Below are positions 48,057-57,504 of a stretch of DNA of 64,000 bases, piece by piece. The notes under the pieces are model-generated. The model did no database searches. It was not told the DNA's origin and worked only from the letters and a program-made list of their open reading frames with translations. The position numbers were made by a program, and so were the translations under genes. This stretch comes from Nevskia sp. Its GTDB lineage: Bacteria; Pseudomonadota; Gammaproteobacteria; Nevskiales; Nevskiaceae. The DNA lies in the NCBI GenBank assembly GCA_023229645.1, contig JALNYU010000003.1:186001-250000 (forward strand), read 5' to 3'. Each line of letters opens with the position of its first letter. Within the stretch, counting starts at the first letter, position 1.

Positions 48057-50756
48057 CTACGCGATTTCGTATTTGAAGTCGCCATTCTTGCGCGCGCCGA
48101 CCTGAATGCGCTTGATCGCGCGGTCTTCCGCCATCCGTGCCAGGACGTGCTCGGCAATTTCTGGCAGCAGCGTGCCATTCAAAATGTGATCGACGTTGCG
48201 GGCGCCGCTATCCACTTCGGTGCAGCGTGCGAGCACCGCTTCGCTCAACGCCTTGCTGTAGACAAACTCGGCTTTGTGGTTGGCAAGCACGCGGTCGCGA
48301 ATACGATTGAGCTTGAGCTCGATAATTCGCAGCAGGCTATCGTCCGGCAACGGGTAGTAGGGGATGACTTTCGTACGGCCGAGAAAGGCCGGCTTGAAGG
48401 CTTTAAACAACTGCGGTCGGATCAGTTCGGATAATTGCTCGGGTGCCGGTAGCGCGTCGTCCGCCACGTTCAAGCAGGCCTGCATCAGGCTGGCGCTGCC
48501 GACGTTTGAGGTCAGAATAATTAACGCATTGCGGAAGTCGATTTCCCGGCCTTCGGCGTCGTCCATAACGCCTTTATCGAATACCTGGAAGAAGAGTTCG
48601 AGGACGTCCGGATGGGCTTTTTCAACTTCGTCGAGCAGCACGACGCTATACGGCCGCCGCCGCACGGCTTCTGTCAGCACGCCGCCTTCGCCATAGCCGA
48701 CGTAACCCGGCGGCGAGCCTTTGAGCCCGGATACCGAGTGTGCTTCCTGGTATTCCGACATGTTGATCGTGATGAGATTGCGCTCGCCGCCGTAAAGAAT
48801 ATCCGCCAGGGCGAGCGCAGTCTCAGTTTTGCCAACGCCGCTGGGGCCGACAAAAAGAAATACGCCTTTTGGTTTGTTCGGGTCTTCTAAGTTGGCGCGC
48901 GCAGTCCGCACGCGCTGCGCAACTGCAGCGATGGCGTGTGATTGGCCGATGATCCGGGTTTCGAGCTTTTCTTTTAGTGCCAGCACGGTTTTGATTTCGT
49001 CGGCGACCATCTTGCCGAGTGGAATACCGGTCCAGGCGGCGACGATCTCGGCGACGATGCGGCCATCCACTTTGACCGGGATCAGCGGGCGCTCGCCTTG
49101 GAGTGCATCCAATTTCGTGCTAAGGGTGTCGAGTTCAACACGCAACGCGGCTGGGTCAGGCGGATTGTCAGCGTCGGCGGCGGTGTCGCCAGCGGCCTGG
49201 GGAATGGCCGCTTCTAGCGCGCGATAAAGCGCGTGAATTTGCGCTACAAGTGCTTTTTCCTGCTGCCAGCGCGCTTCGTCCCCCGCCAGCGCTTCCGACA
49301 CGATATTTTTCTCTGCTTGCAATTCGGCGATGCGGGCGGTTTGTTCTGGGCCTACGCGGGCATCGCGGGTCAGGGCGCGGAGTTCGGCTTCGATGCGCAT
49401 CAGGCGTTTGTTGCCGTCGTCGAGGCTGGCCGGCGTACTGTGCTGGCCGAGCGCCACGCGGGCGCAGGCGGTATCGAGTACGCCGATCGCTTTATCGGGT
49501 AGCTGGCGGCCGCTGATGTAGCGCGCGGACAACCGTACCGCTTCGGTGATGGCTTCATCCAGTACCCGCACCTTGAAGTGCTTTTCCATCAGCGGTGCCA
49601 TGCCGCGCAGCATCGCGCTGGCGAGCGGCTCGCTCGGCTCTTCGACTTTTACGACTTGGAAACGCCGCGCGAGCGCCGCGTCCTTTTCGAAATATTTTTT
49701 GTATTCGCTCCACGTCGTCGCGGCGATGGTTCGCAACTCGCCGCGGGCCAGCGCCGGCTTCAGCAGATTGGCCGCATCACCTTGCCCTGCCGGGCCGCCA
49801 GCGCCAATCAGGGTGTGCGCCTCATCGATGAATAGAATGATCGGATGCGGGCTTTTTTTTACTTCGTCGATCACGCTTTTGAGGCGATTCTCGAATTCGC
49901 CTTTGACGCTGGCGCCGGCTTGCAGCAAGCCAAGATCCAATACGTGTACGGCGACATTCGCGAGCGGCGGCGGCACGTCGTCCTGTGCAATTCGTAATGC
50001 CAAGCCTTCGACGACCGCAGTTTTGCCGACGCCGGCCTCGCCGGTCAGGATCGGGTTGTTCTGCCGCCGCCGCATCAAGATGTCCATCAGCTGACGGATT
50101 TCTTCATCGCGACCGATGACGGGGTCAATTTTGCCGCCGCGCGCGCGTTGCGTCAGATTCGTCGTGAACTGATCCAGCGCCGGCGTTTTGCCGAGCGCGC
50201 CGTTAGCAAGCTGCTCCGCCGCCGGTTCAGCGTTGTCGCCTGTGCCGTTGCTTGCGTCGGCGAACGCGACCGATTGCGTGCTTTCGGCAGATTCTGCCGT
50301 GAGCTCGGCGAGTTTGTGCTTTAGCGTGTCGAGCGGAAATTTCACGAACTGTTTGGAGCCGCGGAACGCCAATTGTTCAAGGTCCGGCGCGGTCATTAAC
50401 GCCAACAGGCAATGGCCACTGCGGATGCGTGTCGTGCCGGATTCCAGCGAGGCAATTAGCCACGCCTGCTCAAATAATTTTGGCAGATGCGGGGAAAATA
50501 CCGGCGTGCGGCTGTTGCCGGTTTTGAAGCGACCGATCTCGGTTTCCAGATCCCGCTGCAGGCTGTCGAGGCCAACACCGTAGCGCCGTGCGAGCACGGC
50601 AAAATCGCTTTGCGCGTTTTCGGTTAACGCGAGGAAATAATGCTCCAGATCGACTTCGTAATTGCCACGCGCCATACATAAGGCGGCGGCACGCTCGGCC
50701 GCTTTGCGACAGCTCTCGTTGAGTTTACCGATCAGAACTTTCAGGTTGGTGCTCAT
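48057..50756 (-). CDS. tssH: TssH/ClpV, T6SS sheath-recycling AAA+ ATPase
   Basis: An 899-residue Clp-type ATPase with an N-domain (1-150), two AAA+ modules with Walker A motifs GEAGVGKT near residue 225 and GPSGVGKT near 620, a middle coiled-coil region (about 430-530), and a C-terminal D2-small domain. ClpV pulls apart contracted TssB-TssC sheaths after firing. Sequence details such as NLKVLIGKLNESCRKA at the start and DTACARVALGQHSTPASL in the middle separate it from ClpB. It lies in the minus-strand T6SS block between tssG and the Tae4-like gene. The start at 50756 has no strong SD. Length is typical. Confidence 0.95.
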   Translation of the reverse strand: MSTNLKVLIGKLNESCRKAAERAAALCMARGNYEVDLEHYFLALTENAQSDFAVLARRYGVGLDSLQRDLETEIGRFKTGNSRTPVFSPHLPKLFEQAWLIASLESGTTRIRSGHCLLALMTAPDLEQLAFRGSKQFVKFPLDTLKHKLAELTAESAESTQSVAFADASNGTGDNAEPAAEQLANGALGKTPALDQFTTNLTQRARGGKIDPVIGRDEEIRQLMDILMRRRQNNPILTGEAGVGKTAVVEGLALRIAQDDVPPPLANVAVHVLDLGLLQAGASVKGEFENRLKSVIDEVKKSPHPIILFIDEAHTLIGAGGPAGQGDAANLLKPALARGELRTIAATTWSEYKKYFEKDAALARRFQVVKVEEPSEPLASAMLRGMAPLMEKHFKVRVLDEAITEAVRLSARYISGRQLPDKAIGVLDTACARVALGQHSTPASLDDGNKRLMRIEAELRALTRDARVGPEQTARIAELQAEKNIVSEALAGDEARWQQEKALVAQIHALYRALEAAIPQAAGDTAADADNPPDPAALRVELDTLSTKLDALQGERPLIPVKVDGRIVAEIVAAWTGIPLGKMVADEIKTVLALKEKLETRIIGQSHAIAAVAQRVRTARANLEDPNKPKGVFLFVGPSGVGKTETALALADILYGGERNLITINMSEYQEAHSVSGLKGSPPGYVGYGEGGVLTEAVRRRPYSVVLLDEVEKAHPDVLELFFQVFDKGVMDDAEGREIDFRNALIILTSNVGSASLMQACLNVADDALPAPEQLSELIRPQLFKAFKPAFLGRTKVIPYYPLPDDSLLRIIELKLNRIRDRVLANHKAEFVYSKALSEAVLARCTEVDSGARNVDHILNGTLLPEIAEHVLARMAEDRAIKRIQVGARKNGDFKYEIA

Positions 50757-50816
50757 GCGGGACGATTCGTCAGAGTGATTAAAAATGCGGGAGTGATTGG
50801 CACGGCGGCGAGCGGC

Positions 50817-51890
50817 TTATTGCAGCAACGGCTCGATTTCGTAGCCGGCGTCTGCGAGATCGGCTTGCGGTGGTGCTGTTAGCAGCCAGCCGTCGAAGCC
50901 CAGGCGCGTCGGCTGCTGCTCCGTGAGGCCGGCCGGGCAGACATCTTCTTTACGCAGCACCAGTCGAATTTCGTATTCGATCTGGCTGCCGGTGAGCATC
51001 GCGAGGAGTTTCGCCAGCGAGCGTGCGGCGCGGCCGCGCGGCAGCAGCTCGTTGAAGTCCTCACGCCGTAATGGACCGAATTCCAATCGCGCACGATTCT
51101 CACGTTGCCAGACGCGACTGCCGCAGAGCGCGCCTTGGCCCAGCGCCGCATTGACGCTACCCAGCGCGGTGCACTGTTCTGCCGGAACCTCAAACCATCG
51201 GCCGATAAACTGCGTTAGCCGTACCGGAACTTGGAAGTATTCAGCCAGCAGGCGTTCGATGGTGGTGGCGGATTTATTTCCCGCGCGCAGAACGCCGGCA
51301 AAGTAAGCGAGGGATTCATCGAGCACGCCGTGTTCGTCCTCGCGCAGACGGCCGTGCATCGACGTACCGCCGAGCCCGACCAAACTCAGCAACATCGGCA
51401 GAAAGCGCTCGCGGCGGTTTTCTTCGTACTGAAAATGCAGCCGGTATTTCAGCCAAGCTTGATAAAACTGTGCGGTGGCGCGGTTGCTGAATAGATCGAG
51501 AAACGCCCGCGCGGCGTGATCGCGATGCAGCACTTCGCGTTCGAGCAACTGCTCGGTGTAATAACGGGGCAGGGTGCCTTGGTTGCCGGTCAAGCCGATA
51601 AAAGCCGAGGTTAGGTTCGCGTATTCGAAAATAGGCACGTCGTTAACAGCGGCGGTGTCGACTGCAGCGCGGAACTGTACCTCTAGGTTTTCGATTTCAC
51701 TCGCCGGAAAGCTCAACGATAGGGAGCTGCGAAAGCGCAGGCGGGCGTCGATCTGATCCGGTGTTAGGCCGGCGATATCGCGGAAATACAGGCGCAGCAC
51801 GCGCACCGCTTGAAAGAACTCGAAGCGTTGCGGTGATGCCAGTAGTTTGCCGATTAAATGAGGTGCTGGCCGCCGTTGCGCGCTGGGCAT
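50817..51890 (-). CDS. tssG: TssG, T6SS baseplate component
   Basis: A 357-residue baseplate protein. The N-terminus SPQRFEFFQAVRVLRLYF and the block EIENLEVQFRAAVDTA...PIFEYANLTSAFIGLTGNQGTLPRYYTEQLL near residues 60-120 are family signatures, including the GxxGxLPxxYTE motif. TssG builds the baseplate wedge with TssE, TssF and TssK. Its start overlaps the end of tssF by 37 bp, common for this pair, which means coupled translation. The C-terminal third is diverged, as usual. The start at 51890 is followed directly by family sequence (AQRRPAPHLIGKLLASP). Confidence 0.95.
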   Translation of the reverse strand: MPSAQRRPAPHLIGKLLASPQRFEFFQAVRVLRLYFRDIAGLTPDQIDARLRFRSSLSLSFPASEIENLEVQFRAAVDTAAVNDVPIFEYANLTSAFIGLTGNQGTLPRYYTEQLLEREVLHRDHAARAFLDLFSNRATAQFYQAWLKYRLHFQYEENRRERFLPMLLSLVGLGGTSMHGRLREDEHGVLDESLAYFAGVLRAGNKSATTIERLLAEYFQVPVRLTQFIGRWFEVPAEQCTALGSVNAALGQGALCGSRVWQRENRARLEFGPLRREDFNELLPRGRAARSLAKLLAMLTGSQIEYEIRLVLRKEDVCPAGLTEQQPTRLGFDGWLLTAPPQADLADAGYEIEPLLQ

Positions 51891-53698
51891 CGGAGGATTT
51901 CCTCGCCGTCTTGCTGTGAGCGGACCACCAGCCGAGTAAAGCTGTTGGTATGGACGTACTGAGCAAAGAAGTGGTCGAGCACGGTTGCGAATAGAAAGCT
52001 GCCGGTGCCGATGTAGCTGGACGCGTCGAGCGTCAGCTCGATTTCAACGCCACGGACAAAAACCTGAAACGGATTACCCGACATCATCGCCGTGGCCGGC
52101 CGGTGCTGGATGCTGGCGATGCCATCGATCTGCCGGCGATTCGATAGATGCCGCGGCAAGTCGTACAGCACCAGTGTTTCTTTTAGCGTGTCGGTGCCGG
52201 CCGCGGTCAGTGATAGATGGTTGAGCGAGAGCTGGGAAATCAGCCGCCAGTGTGCGCCGCCGCCGCGCTCGAAGCGCCAGGTTGGCGTTGGCCGCCGTAG
52301 CAATTTAATTTCGCGGGCGATGCCGCCGCCTTCTACGAATAAGTCGCCACCGCTGAGGCCGTACGGGAGCTGGGCGGGCAAGTCGCGGTTAGTGCAGGTG
52401 AGCTCAATGCTCAAGGTTTCGGTTTTGTCTTCGAGTGGGTTGAAATCGAAGTCAACAATCGAGAGTTCGTATTCAAACCCTGGGCTGAGCTGCGCCACGT
52501 CGTCATTGCGCGTTAAATGCCAGAAGCGACCGCCGGCACTAAACGATTCGGCATGCCGCAGCGAGTAGAACGGCCGGTAATCGACCACTTTCTCGCCTTG
52601 CGCTGTTTTTTCGATCTTATGGACCGAGTTAACACGATAAAGCTCGAACGCGTAGGCGCGGCGCGCGTCTGGGATTACTGGATAACTCGCTTTCGTGCGG
52701 CTCAAGCGTATCGGCTCTGCGGCCTGCCGGAACAGGTTCACGACCGGCGTGCAGCCGAGCACGAAGTTCGCAGCCGATAGGCGCTCCAATAGGCGCGCTT
52801 CGTCTGCCCCACGGCGCGGTGCACGCAGCAGTAGCTTTAACGAAAATCGCCGGCAGCCGACGGGCAGCGCGTTACGCAGTGCAGCGTAGTTGATATCGAT
52901 GAAATTAAATTTTTCTGGGAATGCGAAGTATTCGGTCAGCAGCCGATAGGCGAGGTGCGAGCGGGCATCGTAATCGAGCAGGCCATCGGACTCAGCGAAA
53001 CCCACCGGCTCAACAAGGGTTTCTTCGAACGCCTGCCACGGATGATGAGGATCTGACTCCACTGCGCTGCCGCAACATCGTTGGAACAGCGCCTCACGAA
53101 TTTGACTGACGATGGAGTTGTCGCCGTCGAGGAAAATCCGCACGCGTTGTAGCGGGAGTTGCTCAAGCGTGAGTTGCGGCGAGCGCGTTTCGAAAGTCAG
53201 CGATAACACTTGGCTCGCCTCGCTGCTGCGACGCAGGCCGCGCGTCGCTTCGACGGCATCGTCAAGCCTTGCTTCGGTTAGTGCGAGCGGCGATAACGTG
53301 ACGTCGTAGGCGGTGCGAAATTTACAGACCGTGCCGCGGACCGGCCGAGTACTTAGCGCCGTGCCGCGCGGCAGCGTGACGGGCGCCGATAGCTGCGCGT
53401 CGGCGCCACCGGCATCGAAGCGGGCGATCGAGCACGACGGAAATGGCCGCAAATAATGCGGATAAAGCACTTCCAGCAGGGATTCGGTAATTTCGGGAAA
53501 ATCATCGTCGAGTTTTTTTGAAACCCGCGCGCTGAGTAACGCAAAGGATTGCAGTAGACGTTCGACGTGCGGGTCTTCGCAGACTTCTCCCGAGAGCAAC
53601 AGCCGCGCCGCAATTTTCGGATAGCGTTCGGCGAACTCACGGGCGTGTTTGCGAAGGAACGTCAGCTCTTTTTCGTAGTACGGGAGGAGGTCATTCAT
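51854..53698 (-). CDS. tssF: TssF, T6SS baseplate component
   Basis: A 614-residue protein starting with NDLLPYYEKELTFLRKHAREFAERYPKIAARL, the almost invariant N-terminus of TssF. Also typical are HVERLLQSFALLSARVSKKLDDDFPEITE and LEVLYPHYLRPFPSCSI near residues 43-90. Two TssF copies and one TssG form a baseplate wedge around the VgrG hub. It follows tssE by 4 bp and overlaps tssG. GGGAGGAGG lies in the coding start, but no separate SD is needed with such spacing. Length is normal. Confidence 0.96.
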   Translation of the reverse strand: MNDLLPYYEKELTFLRKHAREFAERYPKIAARLLLSGEVCEDPHVERLLQSFALLSARVSKKLDDDFPEITESLLEVLYPHYLRPFPSCSIARFDAGGADAQLSAPVTLPRGTALSTRPVRGTVCKFRTAYDVTLSPLALTEARLDDAVEATRGLRRSSEASQVLSLTFETRSPQLTLEQLPLQRVRIFLDGDNSIVSQIREALFQRCCGSAVESDPHHPWQAFEETLVEPVGFAESDGLLDYDARSHLAYRLLTEYFAFPEKFNFIDINYAALRNALPVGCRRFSLKLLLRAPRRGADEARLLERLSAANFVLGCTPVVNLFRQAAEPIRLSRTKASYPVIPDARRAYAFELYRVNSVHKIEKTAQGEKVVDYRPFYSLRHAESFSAGGRFWHLTRNDDVAQLSPGFEYELSIVDFDFNPLEDKTETLSIELTCTNRDLPAQLPYGLSGGDLFVEGGGIAREIKLLRRPTPTWRFERGGGAHWRLISQLSLNHLSLTAAGTDTLKETLVLYDLPRHLSNRRQIDGIASIQHRPATAMMSGNPFQVFVRGVEIELTLDASSYIGTGSFLFATVLDHFFAQYVHTNSFTRLVVRSQQDGEEILRCPARNGGQHLI

Positions 53699-53702
53699 CG
53701 GT

Positions 53703-54212
53703 TCACCGCACCACGCCGTTTCCCCGTGCCACGGAGTACTGCAGCGACGAAGGTCTTAACACCGCATCAAAATTGACCGGTTCAGACGTCGGGTGCACGT
53801 GCAATTGCGCGCTGATGCTGAAACGCAATGCGTTCACCGAGGTCGCATCGACATCGAGTTCGACTTGGATGCTGCGCAGCCGTGGTTCGTGCATCTGGAT
53901 GGTTCGCTCCAGCGTCGCGCAGATCAAGTTGCGATCCGCTGGGCTTGCCAGGCTGAGGCCGACGAAGTCAGTCATGCCGAAGCTCAAGACCGAGCGGCCA
54001 ATTTCGGCAAAATCCACATATTCGGATGCCCGCAGACCGGCACGGCTGTTCAACAGCGATTCGACATCCTTAGCGACTGAATCCTTGAGTTCATCGACCG
54101 ACCACTGCCGCAACGCGACCGCATCTTGCGATATGCGAGGGTTTTGGTCGAATAGGCGTTCGAATAAAGTCGGCTTAAAGCCGCGACGATGTTGCCCGGT
54201 GGGTAAGGCCAT
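53703..54212 (-). CDS. tssE: TssE, T6SS baseplate wedge component (gp25-like)
   Basis: A 169-residue protein of the phage T4 gp25 family. LFERLFDQNPRI near the N-terminus, DVESLLNSRAGLR, and the EPRLRSIQVELD block near 112 carry the conserved residues of gp25 that link sheath and baseplate. I chose the ATG at 54212 and not the one at 54251, because the latter lies inside the terminator that follows hcp. The upstream distance to hcp (91 bp, with that terminator) suggests lower expression than hcp. Its stop is 4 bp from the tssF start. Confidence 0.92.
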   Translation of the reverse strand: MALPTGQHRRGFKPTLFERLFDQNPRISQDAVALRQWSVDELKDSVAKDVESLLNSRAGLRASEYVDFAEIGRSVLSFGMTDFVGLSLASPADRNLICATLERTIQMHEPRLRSIQVELDVDATSVNALRFSISAQLHVHPTSEPVNFDAVLRPSSLQYSVARGNGVVR

Positions 54213-54251
54213 GGATTCGAGATCGACCAGTGGAAAGCCAGCAACGAACAA

Positions 54252-54279
54252 AAAAGCCGCAGCTCACGCCGCGGCTTTT
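54252..54279 (-). terminator. Terminator/attenuator between hcp and tssE
   Basis: On the minus strand a stem AAAAGCCGC/GCGGCTTTT (54271-54279 and 54252-54260) with a partly paired ten-base loop is followed by a six-T run. It should reduce read-through after hcp, so that Hcp is made in excess of baseplate proteins. Confidence 0.85.
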
Positions 54280-54303
54280 CTCCAAAGCGCGCCGTCGAGG
54301 TGC

Positions 54304-54810
54304 TTAAACCGCTTCGGTCGCTTTGTTTTTTGACAAGCTCCACATCTGCGGATTGCTTGCGCCTTTCTTGCCATCGATGCCTTGGATCGTATACGTCCAT
54401 TTCACCGAGGCGTATTTCAAGCTGAAGGTTTCTGTCGGCAGGCCTTCGCCCATGACTGACGGCGAAACGCTGGAAACGATCGCGTTATTTAATACGATTT
54501 CAAGATACTTGATCGATTCCTTACCGCTGGAGCGATAGAACTCAATCGAAACTTTCTTGAACGTGTCGCCTTGGCTGCACGACAGCCATAGCGAAGGGCT
54601 GGTGGAGTCAATGTCTTTGACGAATGTCATGTCGCCATGTTCGCAGCGTTCAGCAGTATGGCCGCCGGCGGTGCTGGCGCTTGCCGAGCGCGGTTGCAGA
54701 ATGTTGTGGCTCCAGGATTCTACTTCCAGCCAGTCTTTATGCTTGTCGTCGCGGGACTCACCAGCGATCTTGGTGTCGCCACCTTCGAATTTAACAAAAA
54801 TAAACTTCAT
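54304..54810 (-). CDS. hcp: Hcp (TssD), T6SS inner-tube protein
   Basis: A 168-residue Hcp1-family protein that forms hexameric rings stacked into the T6SS tube. FIFVKFEGGDTKIAGESRDDKHKDWLEVESW at the N-terminus, FVKDIDSTSPSLWLSCSQGDTFKKVSIEFYR near 62-92 and VKWTYT..DGKKG near the end are typical. The start at 54810 follows a GGAGGGATCC region with a strong SD (TAGGAGGGA). It lies between tssC and tssE within the operon, followed by a terminator-like hairpin. Some Hcp forms carry effector extensions; this one does not. Confidence 0.95.
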   Translation of the reverse strand: MKFIFVKFEGGDTKIAGESRDDKHKDWLEVESWSHNILQPRSASASTAGGHTAERCEHGDMTFVKDIDSTSPSLWLSCSQGDTFKKVSIEFYRSSGKESIKYLEIVLNNAIVSSVSPSVMGEGLPTETFSLKYASVKWTYTIQGIDGKKGASNPQMWSLSKNKATEAV

Positions 54811-54841
54811 GGATCCCTCCTAGGTAAACGGAAATATGACC

Positions 54842-56341
54842 TCAAGCGCCTGCAGACTGCGGAAGTTCCGCAACCAAACGCAACGACACGGACAACTCAT
54901 CCAACTGGAAATGCGGCCGTAAAAACGCAACAGCCCGGTAGACGCCTGGCCGACCTGCAACTTCGGCGACCTGGATCGACGCTTCGCGTAGCGGATACTG
55001 GGCCTTTACTTCTTGCGACGCCGAGTCGTCCATGACGACGTATTGGGCGATCCAATTATTGAGGAAGGTCTCGACGTTGGAAGCAGAGGCAAAGCTGCCG
55101 ATCTTGTCGCGCATCATCGATTTTAAATAATGCGCAATTCGGGATACCGCGAAGATATATTGCAACTGCGACGACAATACGGCGTTGGCATTTGCCGAAT
55201 CGGTATTGTATTTGCGCGCTTTCTGCGCCGATTGCGCGCCAAAAAAAGCCGCGTAATCGGTGCCTTTGCAATGCACTAACGGGATAAAGCCGAGATCGCT
55301 AAGTTCTTTTTCGCGGCGGTCGGTGATTGCGATCTCCGTTGGGCATTTGGCAGCGACTTCGCCGGCATCGGTCTTGAACGTGTGGGTTGGCAGGCCATCG
55401 ACCAAGCCGCCGCCTTCGACGCCGCGGATCGCCGCACACCAGCCAAAGCGTTCAAAGGCTTCTGTCAGGCGTACGCCAAACGCGTAGGCCGCATTAACCC
55501 AGAGATACTTGCTGTGATCGCTGCCATCGACATCCTCGACGAAATTGAAGCCCTCTACCGGCATTCCGTCTTTCGGATTGTAGGGTACGCGCCCAAGAAA
55601 ACGAGGGACGGTAAGGCCGACATAGCGGGCGTCTTCCGACTCGCGAAAGCTCTTCCATTTGGCGTATTCGATGGTGTCGAATAACTTCGCCAAGTCCCGT
55701 GGCTTGCCAAGATCGGTATAGGTATCGAGGCCGAATAGTTCGTGCGAGGCGGCGGTGATAAATGGCGCGTGCGCCGCTGATGCGACATGCGACATTTGTT
55801 CGACGAAGTACATGTCTTCGGGTTGGCGCGCGACTGCGTAGTCGCCGATCAACGCACCAAATGGCGCGCCGCCGAACGTGCCGAACTCTTCCTCGTAAAC
55901 CTTTTTAAATAGTGCCGACTGGTCGAAATCATTCGCGGAACGAAAATCCCGGATCAGGTCTTTCTTCGGTGAATTCAGAACTTTAATTTTCAGCGAAGTG
56001 CTGGTAGAGGTGTTCTTACAAAGATATTCAAGGCCGCGCCATGCACTTTCCAGCTGTTGAAATTCCGGTGCGTGCATGATGACGCTGAGCTGATTCGAAA
56101 TCAGCTCGTCCAATTCTGCGACGCGCGCATCAAGCGTGGCTGAAAGATTCTCCGAGATCACGACCGTCCCGGACATCACCTGGGCCACAAGCTCGCCAAT
56201 CACGTCTTTGGCGCGATCATGCTCGTCTTTTGATTTGGCGACGCGGCTCTGCGTGATAATCGCGTCAAGCAGTCCGGCAGGTGGCGCCGCGACGTCTGAA
56301 ATTGCGGTTGTGCTGGCTGCAGGCGATGGGATTGCGCTCAT
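54842..56341 (-). CDS. tssC: TssC/VipB, large T6SS sheath protein
   Basis: A 499-residue sheath protein. LDELISNQLSVIMHAPEFQQLESAWRGLEYL near residues 75-105 is the most conserved region, with FRSANDFDQSALFKKVYEEEFGTFGG near 140 and FGALIGDY.V after it. HFQLDEL..SLRLVAELP ends the protein as in all VipB. With TssB it forms the contractile sheath. It follows tssB by 7 bp. The N-terminal 30 residues are low-complexity. Length is normal. Confidence 0.97.
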   Translation of the reverse strand: MSAIPSPAASTTAISDVAAPPAGLLDAIITQSRVAKSKDEHDRAKDVIGELVAQVMSGTVVISENLSATLDARVAELDELISNQLSVIMHAPEFQQLESAWRGLEYLCKNTSTSTSLKIKVLNSPKKDLIRDFRSANDFDQSALFKKVYEEEFGTFGGAPFGALIGDYAVARQPEDMYFVEQMSHVASAAHAPFITAASHELFGLDTYTDLGKPRDLAKLFDTIEYAKWKSFRESEDARYVGLTVPRFLGRVPYNPKDGMPVEGFNFVEDVDGSDHSKYLWVNAAYAFGVRLTEAFERFGWCAAIRGVEGGGLVDGLPTHTFKTDAGEVAAKCPTEIAITDRREKELSDLGFIPLVHCKGTDYAAFFGAQSAQKARKYNTDSANANAVLSSQLQYIFAVSRIAHYLKSMMRDKIGSFASASNVETFLNNWIAQYVVMDDSASQEVKAQYPLREASIQVAEVAGRPGVYRAVAFLRPHFQLDELSVSLRLVAELPQSAGA

Positions 56342-56348
56342 GATTGCC

Positions 56349-56858
56349 TTACTCCGTGGTGCCGCCGGCTTCTTTCCCCAATTCGGAGAGCTTCTCCGTA
56401 TTGCTGAGGACGTCTTGCAAGATATCTTCGAGTTTTTCGTTGCCAGCCAGCTTGTTCCGTAGGTCGGCCAGCTTGGTCCGCGCTTCCAGCAGCTTTCGTA
56501 GTGGTTCGACCTGCTGTACGACCGATTCCGGACGGAAATCGTCGATGCCTTTGAACTTCAATTCAACGGCGAACTCGCCGCCTTTGTCGCTGAGTTCATT
56601 CGCAACCCGAAACACCGCACGCGGCGCCATGCCGGTCATGACGTCGTCAAAGTTATCGCCATCAATATTGACGAATTTGCGCTCTTTCAATTTTGGCAAC
56701 GGCTGCTCCGGCGTTCCAGATAAGTCGCTAATGACGCCGACGACAAACGGAATTTCTTTTTGTTCGATCGCATCGCCCTTTTCGACTTCATAGGTCAGTC
56801 GAACTCTGGGCGCTCGGACGCGTGAGAGCTTTTGTTGGGCGCTTTCTTTTTTGGCCAT
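56349..56858 (-). CDS. tssB: TssB/VipA, small T6SS sheath protein
   Basis: A 169-residue sheath subunit. RVRLTYEVEKGDAIEQKEIPFVVGVISDLSG near residues 18-50 is the hallmark N-terminal block, PLPKLKERKFVNIDGDNFDDVM follows, and KFKGIDDFRPESVVQQVEPLRKLLEARTKLADL near 104-140 forms the helix that ClpV and TssC contact. It is the first core gene of the minus-strand block; a TPR lipoprotein gene lies 40 bp upstream. The start at 56858 has AGAGGACGA, a moderate SD. All expected parts are present. Confidence 0.97.
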   Translation of the reverse strand: MAKKESAQQKLSRVRAPRVRLTYEVEKGDAIEQKEIPFVVGVISDLSGTPEQPLPKLKERKFVNIDGDNFDDVMTGMAPRAVFRVANELSDKGGEFAVELKFKGIDDFRPESVVQQVEPLRKLLEARTKLADLRNKLAGNEKLEDILQDVLSNTEKLSELGKEAGGTTE

Positions 56859-56898
56859 GATTCGTCCTCTGAATACTGAGCAAACGCTTAATTACTGC

Positions 56899-57504
56899 TT
56901 AGCGCAACACGCCGAATGGATCGCCACTTGGCGGAGCGGGCGCAACTATGTCCGGCTTCTCAGCAGGGGGGGCTCGTTTGGCAGTGCGCTGCTTCGGCGG
57001 CGCCTTTTTGACTGGCGGCTCCTGCGGTGGCACCAAAACGTCGGTCGATAGACTGTCGCGCAATACTTTCGCTAGCCGCTCGGCTTCTTGTTGCGCATTA
57101 GAGTTGAGATTTTGCTCGCCACGCAGTTCGGTTAACGAACGAATTGCGATGCGCAACGAGGCGACAATCGCTACGCTACGGGCATCTTGGCTGGTTGGGT
57201 CGCGTTTGACCGCTTCTTCTGCAGAAACGATTGCGGATGGATAATCCGACTGCTCGAATTGGAGCTGTGCTTTCCGTAGCCAAGGTTTTGCGTTGACAGG
57301 ATTATCGCGGGCGGCTTGGTCCAGCACGCTGAGCGCCTGCGCATTCTGCCCCGATACAGAAAATGCGTTGGCGCGCTCGATTGCGACATCGGCATCTATT
57401 TTTGGCGGAGGCGCCGGTTGCGGTGGGGTTGTCATACAACCCGTCATGGCAAGGGCCACAGTAATGAGAAATAGCGGCTTTTTAAGCGTGGTGACGCAAC
57501 CCAT
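56899..57504 (-). CDS. TPR lipoprotein at the head of the T6SS operon
   Basis: A 201-residue lipoprotein. Signal peptide with lipobox AMTGC puts the modified Cys near residue 23. Then comes a proline stretch (TTPPQPAPPP), three TPR-like helix pairs (about 38-115: ANAFSVSGQNAQALSVLDQAARDNP, AKPWLRKAQLQFEQSDYPSAIVSAEEAVKRDP) and a Lys/Pro/Ala-rich tail. Lipoproteins with TPR repeats are found at this place in some T6SS loci, but I know of no assigned name. It might anchor or localise the membrane complex. It is transcribed with tssB and divergently from tssJ, so both blocks share a 147-bp regulatory region. The ATG at 57504 follows AGGGA. Domain call is good; T6SS function is inferred. Confidence 0.8.
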   Translation of the reverse strand: MGCVTTLKKPLFLITVALAMTGCMTTPPQPAPPPKIDADVAIERANAFSVSGQNAQALSVLDQAARDNPVNAKPWLRKAQLQFEQSDYPSAIVSAEEAVKRDPTSQDARSVAIVASLRIAIRSLTELRGEQNLNSNAQQEAERLAKVLRDSLSTDVLVPPQEPPVKKAPPKQRTAKRAPPAEKPDIVAPAPPSGDPFGVLR

